64,000 nucleotides of DNA from the NCBI GenBank assembly GCA_002363955.1, contig DEXE01000002.1, positions 62,001 through 126,000 on the forward strand, given 5' to 3'. Below are positions 35,718-44,445 of this stretch, one piece after another. The notes under the pieces are model-generated. The model was given only the letters and a program-made list of their open reading frames with translations, did not search any database and was not told the origin of the DNA. Position numbers and translations under genes: made by a program. The DNA is from Methylophaga sp. UBA3192 (lineage in GTDB: Bacteria > Pseudomonadota > Gammaproteobacteria > Nitrosococcales > Methylophagaceae). The first letter of the stretch is position 1. Every line of letters begins with the position of its first letter.

Positions 35718-35743
35718 AAAGCCCCGCTGATGCGGGGTTTTTT
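35718..35743 (+). terminator. Terminator after rpmA
   Basis: Stem CCCCGC (35722-35727) and GCGGGG (35732-35737) with loop TGAT, extended by A-T pairs and followed by TTTTTTG. A strong intrinsic terminator 32 bases after the stop; cgtA beyond it needs its own promoter or read-through. Confidence 0.92.
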
Positions 35744-35782
35744 GTTTGTGGCAATTATTAAAAAAATTATCTGGTCGGCAGT

Positions 35783-36832
35783 ATGAAATTTGTTGATGAA
35801 GCGAAAATAAAAATCAGCGCGGGTGCCGGCGGTAATGGTTGCCTGAGCTTTCGTCGTGAAAAATATATCCCTTTCGGTGGTCCGGATGGTGGTGATGGAG
35901 GCGATGGAGGTGATGTGTATCTGCTGGCAGATACACAAGTTAATACGCTGATCGATTTTCGCTATAAACGTAACTTTAAAGCCCAACGTGGCGAACATGG
36001 CCGCGGCAAACTTTGCAGTGGTGCCCGTGGTGAAGATTTGATTATTAAAGTGCCTGTCGGGACGGAAGCCTGGGATGAAGATACCAATGAACTGATTGGC
36101 GATTTGGCCAAGCATGGTGACAAACTGATGGTCGCCAAAGGTGGCTGGCATGGTTTGGGTAATGCACGTTACAAATCCAGTATTAATCGTGCGCCACGTC
36201 AAACCTCAGACGGAACGCCAGGCGAAGAGCGTACATTGCGCCTTGAAATGAAATTACTGGCCGATGTTGGATTATTGGGACTACCCAATGCCGGAAAATC
36301 GACCTTTATCAGTCAGGTTTCTGCTGCCCAGCCCAAAGTGGCCGATTATCCTTTTACCACTTTGCATCCAAACCTTGGTGTGGTGACTCTCAGAGATGTA
36401 CGCAGCTTTGTTATTGCCGATATTCCCGGGCTGGTGGAAGGCGCGGCGGAAGGTGCCGGTTTAGGTATCCAGTTCCTTAAGCATTTAACACGCACTCGAT
36501 TGCTGTTGCATCTGGTTGATATGGCACCCGTTGATGTGAAACAGGATCCGGTGGAAAGCGTTAACATTATTAATCGCGAATTACTTCACTACAGTGAAGC
36601 GCTGGGTAAACAGCCGCAATGGCTGATTCTCAATAAGATGGATTTGGTGCCGGATGATATCCGTGATGAGCTCACTCAGGAAGTGTTAACGCGTCTGGAT
36701 TGGCAAGGACCGGTCTACAAAATCAGTGGACAGACGGGTGAAGGTTGCGCGAAGTTGTGTGAAGATATCATGCAATACTTGGATGATTTACGTCAGAGTG
36801 AACAGCCTCCCGCTAAACCCATCGAGGACTAA
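35783..36832 (+). CDS. cgtA: Obg-family GTPase CgtA
   Basis: Essential GTPase linked to 50S ribosome assembly and the stringent response. The 349-residue protein has the glycine-rich Obg domain (GGPDGGDGGDGGDVYL) in residues 1-158, then the G domain with G1 GLPNAGKST, G3 DIPGLVEGA and G4 NKMD. Length matches the proteobacterial form lacking the C-terminal OCT domain. The order rplU-rpmA-cgtA-proB is usual. proB begins 2 bases after its stop. Confidence 0.97.
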   Translation: MKFVDEAKIKISAGAGGNGCLSFRREKYIPFGGPDGGDGGDGGDVYLLADTQVNTLIDFRYKRNFKAQRGEHGRGKLCSGARGEDLIIKVPVGTEAWDEDTNELIGDLAKHGDKLMVAKGGWHGLGNARYKSSINRAPRQTSDGTPGEERTLRLEMKLLADVGLLGLPNAGKSTFISQVSAAQPKVADYPFTTLHPNLGVVTLRDVRSFVIADIPGLVEGAAEGAGLGIQFLKHLTRTRLLLHLVDMAPVDVKQDPVESVNIINRELLHYSEALGKQPQWLILNKMDLVPDDIRDELTQEVLTRLDWQGPVYKISGQTGEGCAKLCEDIMQYLDDLRQSEQPPAKPIED

Positions 36833-36834
36833 CT

Positions 36835-37965
36835 GTGGAAAATCCGCATCAGCAACTTTTATCAACCAAACGTTGGGTGATTAAAATTGGTAGTGCTTTA
36901 CTAACCAAGCCGGGAGAAGGCTTGGATGTGGATCGCATTCGCTGGTTAAGTGGCGAAATAGCCGAGTTGAGAAATCAGGGTAAAGAGATCGTTCTGGTCA
37001 CCTCCGGCTCAGTTGCTGCGGGTATGCAAAGACTGGGCTGGCGGCGTCGTCCCCATGCCTTACATCAGTTACAAGCCGCAGCCAGTGTGGGTCAGATGGG
37101 GCTTATCCATGCTTACGCTACAGCTTGTGAGCAACATGGCATTCATACTGCACAAATTCTACTGACTCATTCTGATTTAGCTGATCGTGGCCGCCATTTG
37201 AATGCACGCAGTGCATTACACACTTTGCTGGATATGGGTATTCTGCCGGTTGTGAATGAAAACGACACCATTGCTACCGATGAAATCCGTTTTGGGGACA
37301 ATGATACGCTGGCGGCAATGACCGCCAATCTGGTTGAAGCCGATGTATTGGTTATCCTGACTGATCAGGATGGCTTATTTGATAGTGATCCACGGTTAAA
37401 TCCAAATGCCAGAATGCTGGCGGCTTCTGCCGCGAGTAATTCAAATCTGGACGCTATGGCCGGTGACAGTAAAGGTGAGTTAGGCCGTGGCGGTATGGCA
37501 ACCAAATTAGCGGCGGCCAGACGTGCCGCGAGATCCGGTGCCACGACAGTGATTCTATCTGGAAAACATCCGTTGAATTTACGTCACCTGGCAGCTGGCC
37601 AGGGCGTGGGTACGTTGTTGTGGCCCGATATGAAACCGATTAAAGCTCGCCAGCAATGGCTTGCCGGACATTTAATTCCCAAAGGACGATTAATGCTGGA
37701 TGATGGCGCAGTAGCTGTGATCAAACAGCATGGCCGCAGTATTTTACCGGTTGGGGTACGTCAGGTTGATGGGCAGTTTACTCGTGGTGAATTAGTGTTA
37801 TGTACAGACTTGCACGGGCGGGAAGTTGCAAGGGGCCTGGTGAACTACAATGCTGATGAGGCCGTAAGAATTATGGGGCAGCCCAGTCAGGCGATTCAAA
37901 GTTTATTGGGATATGTTGATGAGCCGGAGTTAATCCATCGGGATAATCTGGTCGTTACGGGATAA
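36835..37965 (+). CDS. proB: Glutamate 5-kinase
   Basis: First enzyme of proline synthesis, phosphorylating glutamate at the gamma carboxyl. The 376-residue protein has the amino-acid-kinase domain (VIKIGSALLT, then VTSGSVAAGMQRLG and NENDTIATDEIRFGDNDTLAA) and a C-terminal PUA domain from about residue 280. The start is GTG, placed 2 bases after cgtA. proA is not adjacent. A bidirectional terminator follows. Confidence 0.96.
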   Translation: MENPHQQLLSTKRWVIKIGSALLTKPGEGLDVDRIRWLSGEIAELRNQGKEIVLVTSGSVAAGMQRLGWRRRPHALHQLQAAASVGQMGLIHAYATACEQHGIHTAQILLTHSDLADRGRHLNARSALHTLLDMGILPVVNENDTIATDEIRFGDNDTLAAMTANLVEADVLVILTDQDGLFDSDPRLNPNARMLAASAASNSNLDAMAGDSKGELGRGGMATKLAAARRAARSGATTVILSGKHPLNLRHLAAGQGVGTLLWPDMKPIKARQQWLAGHLIPKGRLMLDDGAVAVIKQHGRSILPVGVRQVDGQFTRGELVLCTDLHGREVARGLVNYNADEAVRIMGQPSQAIQSLLGYVDEPELIHRDNLVVTG

Positions 37966-37976
37966 AGGACAGACAT

Positions 37977-38005
37977 AAAAAAACCGGCGTTAGCCGGTTT
38001 TTTTT
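37977..38005. terminator. Bidirectional terminator between proB and rpsT
   Basis: A-run, CCGGC (37984-37988), loop GTTA, GCCGG (37993-37997) and T-run. It is symmetric, so it can end both proB from the left and rpsT from the right. Confidence 0.93.
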
Positions 38006-38028
38006 AGCTGATTCTATAGAACAGTCAA

Positions 38029-38289
38029 TTACATCGCACGGACAGCGTTGTTTAAACGGCTTTTGCCACGAGCAGCAGTATTTTTATGAATCAGGCCTTT
38101 ACGTGCCATACGATCCAGAACGGGTACGGCAGCTTGAAATGCAGCCACGGCTTGTTCTTTATCACCAGCGATAATCGCTTTTCTGAGTGCTTTAACTTTA
38201 GTACGCATCGCAGAACGCTGACTAGCGTTTAATTGACGGTGTGTTTCCGCCTGACGGGCGCGTTTTTTTGCTTGTGCTGAGTTTGCCAA
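38029..38289 (-). CDS. rpsT: 30S ribosomal protein S20
   Basis: An 86-residue, lysine- and alanine-rich primary rRNA-binding protein of the small subunit. It starts MANSAQAKKRARQAETHR and has the AMRTKVKALRKAI and HKNTAARGKSRLN segments typical of S20. The gene stands alone and is convergent with proB. Confidence 0.97.
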   Translation of the reverse strand: MANSAQAKKRARQAETHRQLNASQRSAMRTKVKALRKAIIAGDKEQAVAAFQAAVPVLDRMARKGLIHKNTAARGKSRLNNAVRAM

Positions 38290-38394
38290 AGTGTTTCTCC
38301 TAAGAATCAGCTATTTGTATATGAACCGGGCATTATCCTGATTTTGCTTCCATTTGTAAATGGTATGATGCTGTCTTTTTTCAAGTACGAGTGA

Positions 38395-39177
38395 ATGATG
38401 CGAATTATAACAGCGAATTTGAATGGGATCCGAGCCGCTGCGCGTAAGGGATTTTTTGACTGGTTAAAAAAACAGGATGCCGATGTGGTGTGCATTCAGG
38501 AGACTAAAGCGCAAGTTCATCAGCTGGAAGACAAGATTTTCACTCCTGAAGGCTATCACTGTTATTACCACGATGCAGTCAAAAAGGGCTACAGCGGTGT
38601 CGCGATATACAGTCGACAAAAACCGGACGAAGTTATTACAGGCATGGGCAATGCCGAGTTTGATATCGAAGGTCGTTATATTGAAGCCAGATTTGGCAAT
38701 CTGAGCGTGATCTCCCTCTATCTGCCATCAGGCACATCAGGTGATGAACGGCAGCAGGTTAAATATCGCTGCATGGAGTTTTTCGAAAATAAAATGCAGG
38801 AAATGAAAGAATCCGGTCGAGATTACATTATTTGCGGTGACTGGAATATCGCTCATAAGAATGAAGATATCCGGAATTGGAAAGGCAATCAGAAAAACTC
38901 CGGCTTTTTACCTGAAGAACGTGCCTGGCTGGATAAGTTGTTTTATGAGATGAATTTTGTCGATGCGTTCCGTGAACTGCCGCAGGCTGAACATGAATAC
39001 ACCTGGTGGTCCAACCGTGGTCAGGCCTGGGCCAATAACACAGGATGGCGTATCGATTATCATGTTCTGAGCCCGAGTCTGAAAGGTAAAGTCAAAGCAA
39101 CCGATATTTATCGCGATGAACGCTTCTCTGATCATGCACCGCTGACTATTGATTACGATTACGAACTACCAAAATAA
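38395..39177 (+). CDS. xth: Exodeoxyribonuclease III
   Basis: AP endonuclease and 3'-5' exonuclease of base-excision repair. The 260-residue protein has the EEP-fold motifs: NLNGIRAAARKGF, the metal glutamate in CIQETK, ICGDWNIAH and the catalytic C-terminal DHAPL. Two consecutive ATG codons (38395, 38398) make the start uncertain by one residue. It belongs to the shorter bacterial XthA/ExoIII form. A small DUF6435 gene follows. Confidence 0.95.
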   Translation: MMRIITANLNGIRAAARKGFFDWLKKQDADVVCIQETKAQVHQLEDKIFTPEGYHCYYHDAVKKGYSGVAIYSRQKPDEVITGMGNAEFDIEGRYIEARFGNLSVISLYLPSGTSGDERQQVKYRCMEFFENKMQEMKESGRDYIICGDWNIAHKNEDIRNWKGNQKNSGFLPEERAWLDKLFYEMNFVDAFRELPQAEHEYTWWSNRGQAWANNTGWRIDYHVLSPSLKGKVKATDIYRDERFSDHAPLTIDYDYELPK

Positions 39178-39190
39178 TGAACTTTCCTGT

Positions 39191-39230
39191 TTTGTTTCTC
39201 TCTGATTAGGGTCTATCTGAGAGAAACAAA
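39191..39230 (+). promoter_or_regulatory. Inverted repeat covering the ribosome site of the DUF6435 gene
   Basis: Perfect 12-bp arms (39191-39202 and 39219-39230), with three further pairs inside after one mismatch, end two bases before the ATG at 39233. The right arm contains GAGAG, the only plausible ribosome site, so the fold would hide it. There is no T-run on either strand, which argues against a terminator for xth. Confidence 0.6.
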
Positions 39231-39232
39231 CC

Positions 39233-39409
39233 ATGTTTTCATTATTCAAGTCGGACCCAGTCAAAAAACTGAAAAAGCAGCTTGCTCAAAAACGTGAGCA
39301 GGCCATGCTGGCGCAACGTAATGGTGACATACGCAAGTTTGCCAGGCTCACCGAAGAGTCTCAGCTTCTGGTTGAAGAGATTCAACGGCTTGAGTCGAAA
39401 CCTGAATAA
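39233..39409 (+). CDS. DUF6435 family small protein
   Basis: A 58-residue protein that starts MFSLFKSDPVKKLKKQ, matching my recollection of the DUF6435 family. It is highly charged, with a helical heptad look (LAQKREQAMLAQRNGD, then LTEESQLLVEEIQRLE), probably a two-helix hairpin. No cysteine and no membrane segment. Function unknown. Downstream of xth and preceded by a hairpin that covers its ribosome site, so expression may be conditional. Confidence 0.75.
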   Translation: MFSLFKSDPVKKLKKQLAQKREQAMLAQRNGDIRKFARLTEESQLLVEEIQRLESKPE

Positions 39410-39495
39410 TTCAGTTACCTCAAAAAATGGCTTGGCTTCAAACCCCGACCTGATCTAAGCACTGACTATTCGTGATTACTGCGAAGTTGTCAGCT

Positions 39496-40527
39496 TTAGT
39501 CTGCGGCATGAATGATGGGCTTAAACATTCGGCGATACTGGCTTGGCGTTAAGCCGGTTTTGCGTTTGAACAAGCGACGGAAAAACGACGCATCTTCATA
39601 GCCGATCTCAAAACTGATGTCATCCACCGGCAGTTGAGTCTGTTCAAGCTGGCGCTTGGCGGCTTCGATGCGAATATTCTGCAGGTAATCAATCAGAGTC
39701 AAGCCTGTCGCGGATTTGAATCTGCGTTTGAGCGTGCGTTCCGGAATATTGGCTTGCTGCAGCGTCAGCTGAAGAGCATGGCCGTTTTTGTAGTGGCGTT
39801 TGAGTGCATTTTCGCATTCGGCAACAAGATGATCGCTATGGGGATTATTCCGTAACAAGGTGTGATAGGGCAGCTGACCCTCATCATGCCACTTAAGCAG
39901 ATAAACCTGAGCAATTCTGACCGCTTCCGCGGGACTGAAGTGCTTGGAAATAATATAAATAGCCAGGTCGTGCCACTACGTGGTGCCACCGGCTGTCACT
40001 ATTTTCCCTGCGGTATCTGCAAAGGCTAAATTGGGCTCTGGTTTGAAGCGGACTTTCGGATAATGTTTGCGGAACAAGTCCTGATATCCCCAATGGGAAG
40101 TAGCATCACAGGCATCCAGCAGCCCTGTCTCGGCGAGCATAATGGCGCCTGAGCAGGCCGAGTAGATATAGGCGCCTTTTGCATGCTGCGTTTTTATCCA
40201 GGCGATCAACTCCGGATAGCGACCGGTCAACGGTTCATCAGGACCGAGCCATAGCTCCGGCAGTATAACGATATCAGGTGAATCGGCCAGATGATGAAAG
40301 TCGCTGTCAGGCTGAATGGGGATGTTATTGCCGCAGAAAAACATCTCACGACGGTTTGACACGATATGCACATTAAAAGGAGTTTGCTGCTGTTCTTTAC
40401 GTGACAGTGTCTGCCAGATATTGCCCGTCGCCATCAGCACATCTTTCATGCCATATAAAGCCGACCCCGCTGTTTCCGGAATCGCCACAATACAGACATC
40501 AAGCGAGGTTGCAGTCATTTTTGGCAT
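39496..40527 (-). pseudogene. GlxA-type AraC regulator interrupted by an in-frame amber stop
   Basis: Read leftwards this is a GlxA-family regulator of about 343 codons: an N-terminal DJ-1/PfpI-like domain (residues 1-183, with YSACSGAIMLAETGLLD) and a C-terminal AraC helix-turn-helix (ending RRLFKRKTGLTPSQYRRMF). A TAG codon at 39978-39976 interrupts it where homologues have a serine in TAGG..SWHDLA; both halves stay in the same frame with no indel. One base change (TCG to TAG) explains it. The distal part could restart at the ATG at 39858. A sequencing error or suppression are alternatives. It is divergent from the diiron-protein gene it may control. Confidence 0.85.
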
Positions 40528-40595
40528 AAATGAACCGTTTTTTGGTTTTTTGCATCTTCATAGCGCATTTATACGACGCTTAATCTTTTTCATAA

Positions 40596-40616
40596 CTTCA
40601 TTAAACGTTAATGAAG
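40596..40616. promoter_or_regulatory. 21-bp palindrome, candidate operator
   Basis: CTTCATTAA and TTAATGAAG flank a 3-base centre. It lies in the divergent gap between the broken regulator and the diiron-protein gene, 21 bases before the latter's chosen ATG. A regulator site is likely; which protein binds it is unknown, as AraC proteins usually use direct repeats. Confidence 0.5.
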
Positions 40617-40637
40617 CAGATGAATGAGGAAAATACC

Positions 40638-41606
40638 ATGAATATGATGAATCAGGCTTATGTAAATGAGCAACAAATTACGCCATTCGCACACCGTTAT
40701 CAAAGATGTGTAATGGCATCAAAACGGGTTTCCTGGCGGATTGAAGAAGATGTGATTCGAGGCCGGGAATTTGACGCCACACAAAAGTTTTTGCCCGACC
40801 AGTTATCACGGGTAAATCAATGGGGATTCCTGACTGCAGAGGACAAACGCTTTGTCAGCCAGATCCAGGGACGTACTTATGCCAATATTTTTGGTCTGGT
40901 GGAGCGATTTATCAACGCCAAAGTATTGGAGCTGGGCCAGCATCATGTGTTGGGTGATCAAGTGGCACTGGAGGCACTGATCAGGTTCAGCGATGAGGAG
41001 CTTAAACATCAGGCGCTATTTCGCCGGATAGAAGTGATGACCGGTAAAGTGATGCCTGAAGGCTATTATTTTACGATTGATCCGAATGATGTGGCGCGTG
41101 CTGTGTTAACCAAGTCCACCTGGGCGGTGCTTGGCTTAACCTGCCATATTGAATTGTTCACGCAGCAGCATTACCGGCAGAGTATCGCTGAATGTGAGGG
41201 CTTATCACCGTTATATAAAGACGTATTTCTGTTTCATTGGAAAGAAGAATCCCAGCATGCGATTCTGGATGAAATTGAATGGCGGGAAGAGGATAGAAAA
41301 CTCTCCCATGTGCAGCGTGAACAGGCTGTTGAGGATTTGATGGAATTAGTTGCTGCCGTAGATGGCATATTGCAACAACAGGCCAAGGCAGATGCCAGCT
41401 ATTTTATTGCTGTGTCGAGAGCCGCATTCACTGCACAGCAGCAAGCGGCGATAGCTGAACAATTTCTTAGCGCATATCGCTGGCAATATATTGTCTCTGG
41501 AATACAGCACACCCGGTTTACCAAAGTGCTGAGTGAGTTGACCACGCAAGCTCAGATGACAAAGATAAACAATGCGCTGGCTCCGCTGATCCATTCAGCT
41601 GGTTAA
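40638..41606 (+). CDS. Ferritin-like diiron protein of unknown function
   Basis: A 322-residue soluble helical protein with the carboxylate/histidine pattern of a four-helix diiron site: E89, E121xxH124, E172 and E204xxH207 (EELKHQ and EESQHAI). This spacing suggests an oxygen-activating oxidase or oxygenase, perhaps AurF-like, but I cannot name a substrate. I chose the ATG at 40638 because GAGGA lies 7 bases before it; an ATG at 40611 lacks this. It stands opposite a GlxA-type regulator across a palindrome. No ferredoxin partner is adjacent. Confidence 0.72.
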   Translation: MNMMNQAYVNEQQITPFAHRYQRCVMASKRVSWRIEEDVIRGREFDATQKFLPDQLSRVNQWGFLTAEDKRFVSQIQGRTYANIFGLVERFINAKVLELGQHHVLGDQVALEALIRFSDEELKHQALFRRIEVMTGKVMPEGYYFTIDPNDVARAVLTKSTWAVLGLTCHIELFTQQHYRQSIAECEGLSPLYKDVFLFHWKEESQHAILDEIEWREEDRKLSHVQREQAVEDLMELVAAVDGILQQQAKADASYFIAVSRAAFTAQQQAAIAEQFLSAYRWQYIVSGIQHTRFTKVLSELTTQAQMTKINNALAPLIHSAG

Positions 41607-41624
41607 TTGGTGTGAATGAATTGC

Positions 41625-41665
41625 TACGTAACAGGTTCCGGCCGCAGGTCGGAACCTGTTACGTA
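41625..41665. repeat. Long perfect hairpin between the diiron gene and recQ
   Basis: Perfect 16-bp arms (41625-41640 and 41650-41665), extendable to about 19 pairs with a 3-base loop. It lies between two convergent genes, but no T-run follows on either strand, so it is not a standard terminator. It could be a dispersed palindromic repeat or a 3'-end stabiliser. Confidence 0.7.
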
Positions 41666-41688
41666 AAGTACCTCAAAAAAGTACAGTA

Positions 41689-43815
41689 CTAATGAACTGA
41701 GGCCATCACGCAGCGAATCACCCCGTAATCGTATGCTTCATCCAGCGCATGAAACACGGCTTTCAGGCTGTCGGCCTTTTCTCCCAGCGACTCAATGGTG
41801 GAAATAATCGCATTGAAGTCACCATCTTCCAGTTCCAGTACATTCTTAACATCCAGCAGACCGGCTTCAATACCATCGGAGAGATGACTGTAGACCGTGC
41901 TGATTTTTAGCTCACGGTGTTTCGCGATCTGATCAGGGCTCAACCCTTGTTCATGCAGTATCAACGTCTGATTTACCGTGTCACGTAAGCCGTTATTTAA
42001 TAATTCGGATAATGGAAACTGCTGAATGACGGATAAAAATCGCTGACCGTAACTTTCCAGTTTTTGTGCGCCGACACCGGAAATACGGGCCATGGCTTGC
42101 ATATCGTTAGGTCTGGTCTGACACATTTCCTGTAAGGTTGAATCATGAAATATCACAAAAGGCGGCACGCCATTTTGTTGGGCGATCTCGGTTCGTAACT
42201 GACGTAAAGCCTCCCATAATTCCTGATCCTGAGGACGCACGGTAGATTGTTTTTTCTCTTTTTTGCTGAGCGTTTGTTTGGCTTGCTGTTTGCGCAGCAG
42301 CAATTTTTGTTCACCGCGCAAAATCGCCCGACATTTTTCTGTAAGACGCAAAGCCCCGTAGCGATTGATATCAATATCAAGATAGCCAGTGGCGATAAGC
42401 TGGCGGAAGATACCGCGCCACTGGGTGGCGGTCAGATCTGAGCCAATACCGAAGGTACTGAGCTGATCATGCTGGTTAGTCTTGATACGTTCATCGTCAC
42501 TGCCCACCAACACATCAATTAAATAATTCACCCCAAAGCGTTGGTCGGTGCGATAGACACAGGACAAGGCTTTTTGAGCAACTTCGGTGGCATCAAAATG
42601 CTCTGGCGGGTTCTGACAGTTATCGCATTGTCCACAGGTTTCCGGTGACGTTTCATCAAAATAGGCGAGCAGGGCATGTCGACGGCAGCTGATGGATTCG
42701 CATAAGCCCAACATGGCATCCAGCTTATGATGTTCAACCCTTTTGATGATCTCCGGTGCATCTGAGTTCTGCATAAACTGCCGCAGGGTAATAACATCTT
42801 GCAGGCCATACGCCATCCAGGCATTAGCCGGTAAACCATCACGACCGGCGCGGCCGGTTTCCTGATAATAGGCTTCAATATTTTTTGGCAGATTTAAATG
42901 CGCGACAAAGCGTACATCGGGTTTATCAATGCCCATACCAAAGGCGATGGTGGCGACGATAATCACCCCTTCTTCGCGTAAAAACCGTTGCTGATGCTTA
43001 GCACGGATTTCTGATGATAAACCGGCGTGATAGGGCAAAGCGACGCGACCCTGATCGGTCAGCCACTCAGCAATTGCCTCGACCTTTTTACGAGACAGGC
43101 AATAAACAATCCCGGCATCGTTGGCATGCTGGGTTTCAATAAACTGCCAAAGCTGTTGTTTAGCCTGATTGGCTTCGGCAATGGCATAAAAAATATTGCT
43201 CCGGTCAAAACTGTTCAGATAGACATTGGCGTCATGCAGATTGAGCTGTTCGATGATTTCAACGCGAGTACGTTTATCCGCCGTGGCGGTCAGCGCAATA
43301 CGCGGGATATCCGGAAAGCGTTCATGCAACATGCGCAGTTGCTGATATTCCGGGCGAAAATCATGGCCCCATTGCGACACACAATGCGCTTCATCAATGG
43401 CAAACAGTGACACCTGTATGCGTGACAACATCGTCAGCGTGCGTTGATTTAACAAACGCTCAGGTGCCATATACAATAAATCGATTTCACCGGCCTCAAG
43501 CGCAGACTCAACAGCATTGGCTTCAGCAGCCGATAAGCTGGAATTCAGAAAGGCCGCATTCACGCCCAGCTCTTTTAATGCCACCACCTGATCCTGCATC
43601 AAGGCTATCAGCGGTGACACCACCACGCCCGTACCCGGCCGAATCAAAGCCGGAATCTGATAACACAATGACTTGCCGCCACCGGTTGGCATCAAAACCA
43701 ACGCATCACCACCAGCAATTACCTGATCTACAATAGTTTGCTGGTTATGGCGAAAATCGCTGAAACCAAAGACGCTTTGTAAAACAGTGAGTGCGGTTTG
43801 CCCGACGTGTTGCAT
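41689..43815 (-). CDS. recQ: ATP-dependent DNA helicase RecQ
   Basis: 3'-5' helicase of the RecF recombination pathway. The 708-residue protein has motif I MPTGGGKSLCYQIPA, motif II DEAHCVSQWGHDFRPEY, motif VI QETGRAGRDGLP, the RQC zinc-binding cysteines (CRRHALLAYFDE, then CGQCDNC), a winged-helix region and a C-terminal HRDC domain (about 525-600). An extra C-terminal helix-turn region follows. Length is in the range of proteobacterial RecQ (about 610-720). It reads alone on the minus strand. Confidence 0.96.
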   Translation of the reverse strand: MQHVGQTALTVLQSVFGFSDFRHNQQTIVDQVIAGGDALVLMPTGGGKSLCYQIPALIRPGTGVVVSPLIALMQDQVVALKELGVNAAFLNSSLSAAEANAVESALEAGEIDLLYMAPERLLNQRTLTMLSRIQVSLFAIDEAHCVSQWGHDFRPEYQQLRMLHERFPDIPRIALTATADKRTRVEIIEQLNLHDANVYLNSFDRSNIFYAIAEANQAKQQLWQFIETQHANDAGIVYCLSRKKVEAIAEWLTDQGRVALPYHAGLSSEIRAKHQQRFLREEGVIIVATIAFGMGIDKPDVRFVAHLNLPKNIEAYYQETGRAGRDGLPANAWMAYGLQDVITLRQFMQNSDAPEIIKRVEHHKLDAMLGLCESISCRRHALLAYFDETSPETCGQCDNCQNPPEHFDATEVAQKALSCVYRTDQRFGVNYLIDVLVGSDDERIKTNQHDQLSTFGIGSDLTATQWRGIFRQLIATGYLDIDINRYGALRLTEKCRAILRGEQKLLLRKQQAKQTLSKKEKKQSTVRPQDQELWEALRQLRTEIAQQNGVPPFVIFHDSTLQEMCQTRPNDMQAMARISGVGAQKLESYGQRFLSVIQQFPLSELLNNGLRDTVNQTLILHEQGLSPDQIAKHRELKISTVYSHLSDGIEAGLLDVKNVLELEDGDFNAIISTIESLGEKADSLKAVFHALDEAYDYGVIRCVMASVH

Positions 43816-43985
43816 AAGAAAATCAGTAAGCCATTAAAATACCCATTATGGCAAATTGCCCTCGGTCTAAACATGGCATGTGGTCGATAAATTCGGTTTA
43901 TCGCTAAAAGACAGGCAAAATAGGGTAGTTCAAACGTCTCAAATCAGTCTGGTTTTGGGAATAAATCAAAAATTTAGGAAAGAAA

Positions 43986-44333
43986 ATGAAAGAAATTACA
44001 GTTGATAACAACCCTAGTGCAGCACGTTTAAAAGAATTGGGTGTTGCTCACTGGCCAACATGGGAAAAAGAAGTCTCCACCTTTCCATGGTCATTTGTGA
44101 CCACAGAAATCGCGTTTATCGTTGAAGGCGAATGTGTCATGACGCCTAATGATGGTGGCTCCGCGACGACATTTAAAGCGGGAGATTTAGTCGTCTTTCC
44201 GAATGGGTATAAAGGTACTTGGGAAGTTAAAAAAGCGTTGAAGAAGCAATTCAAACATAAAGATGGCAATTTTGTGAAATGTGCTCTTAGCCGTTTTAAA
44301 ATTTTGAAAAATAAATTTAAATCAAACGCTTAA
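43986..44333 (+). CDS. Small cupin-domain protein (DUF861-like)
   Basis: A 115-residue single-domain cupin of the type similar to ureidoglycine aminohydrolase-like DUF861 proteins. The core EGECVMTPNDGGSATTFKAGDLVVFPNG shows the beta-barrel pattern. The metal-ligand set is weak: the canonical histidines of motif 1 are absent, so it may not bind metal as classic cupins do. The C-terminal 25 residues are lysine-rich. Function unknown. It borders the repeat region. Confidence 0.8.
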   Translation: MKEITVDNNPSAARLKELGVAHWPTWEKEVSTFPWSFVTTEIAFIVEGECVMTPNDGGSATTFKAGDLVVFPNGYKGTWEVKKALKKQFKHKDGNFVKCALSRFKILKNKFKSNA

Positions 44334-44393
44334 AATATAATTTGTTGCCTGTTAATTTGGGTTAAATGCAATGAAGTTCAACAGATAGCTGTC

Positions 44394-44413
44394 ATTCCCG
44401 CGCATGTGGGAAT
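44394..44413. repeat. REP-like palindromic unit
   Basis: ATTCCCGC, GCAT, GTGGGAAT: an 8-bp stem with one G-T pair. Sequences of the form CATTCCCGCG...GGGAATC are common dispersed palindromes in proteobacteria. It precedes the larger element by 13 bases. Confidence 0.6.
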
Positions 44414-44445
44414 CTAATGACATTTGTAGGTTGGGTTGAGGTACG

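Noticed and set aside
39191..39230. Rho-independent terminator of xth
   Set aside because: The stem is good but no T-run follows on either strand, and it abuts the start codon of the next gene.
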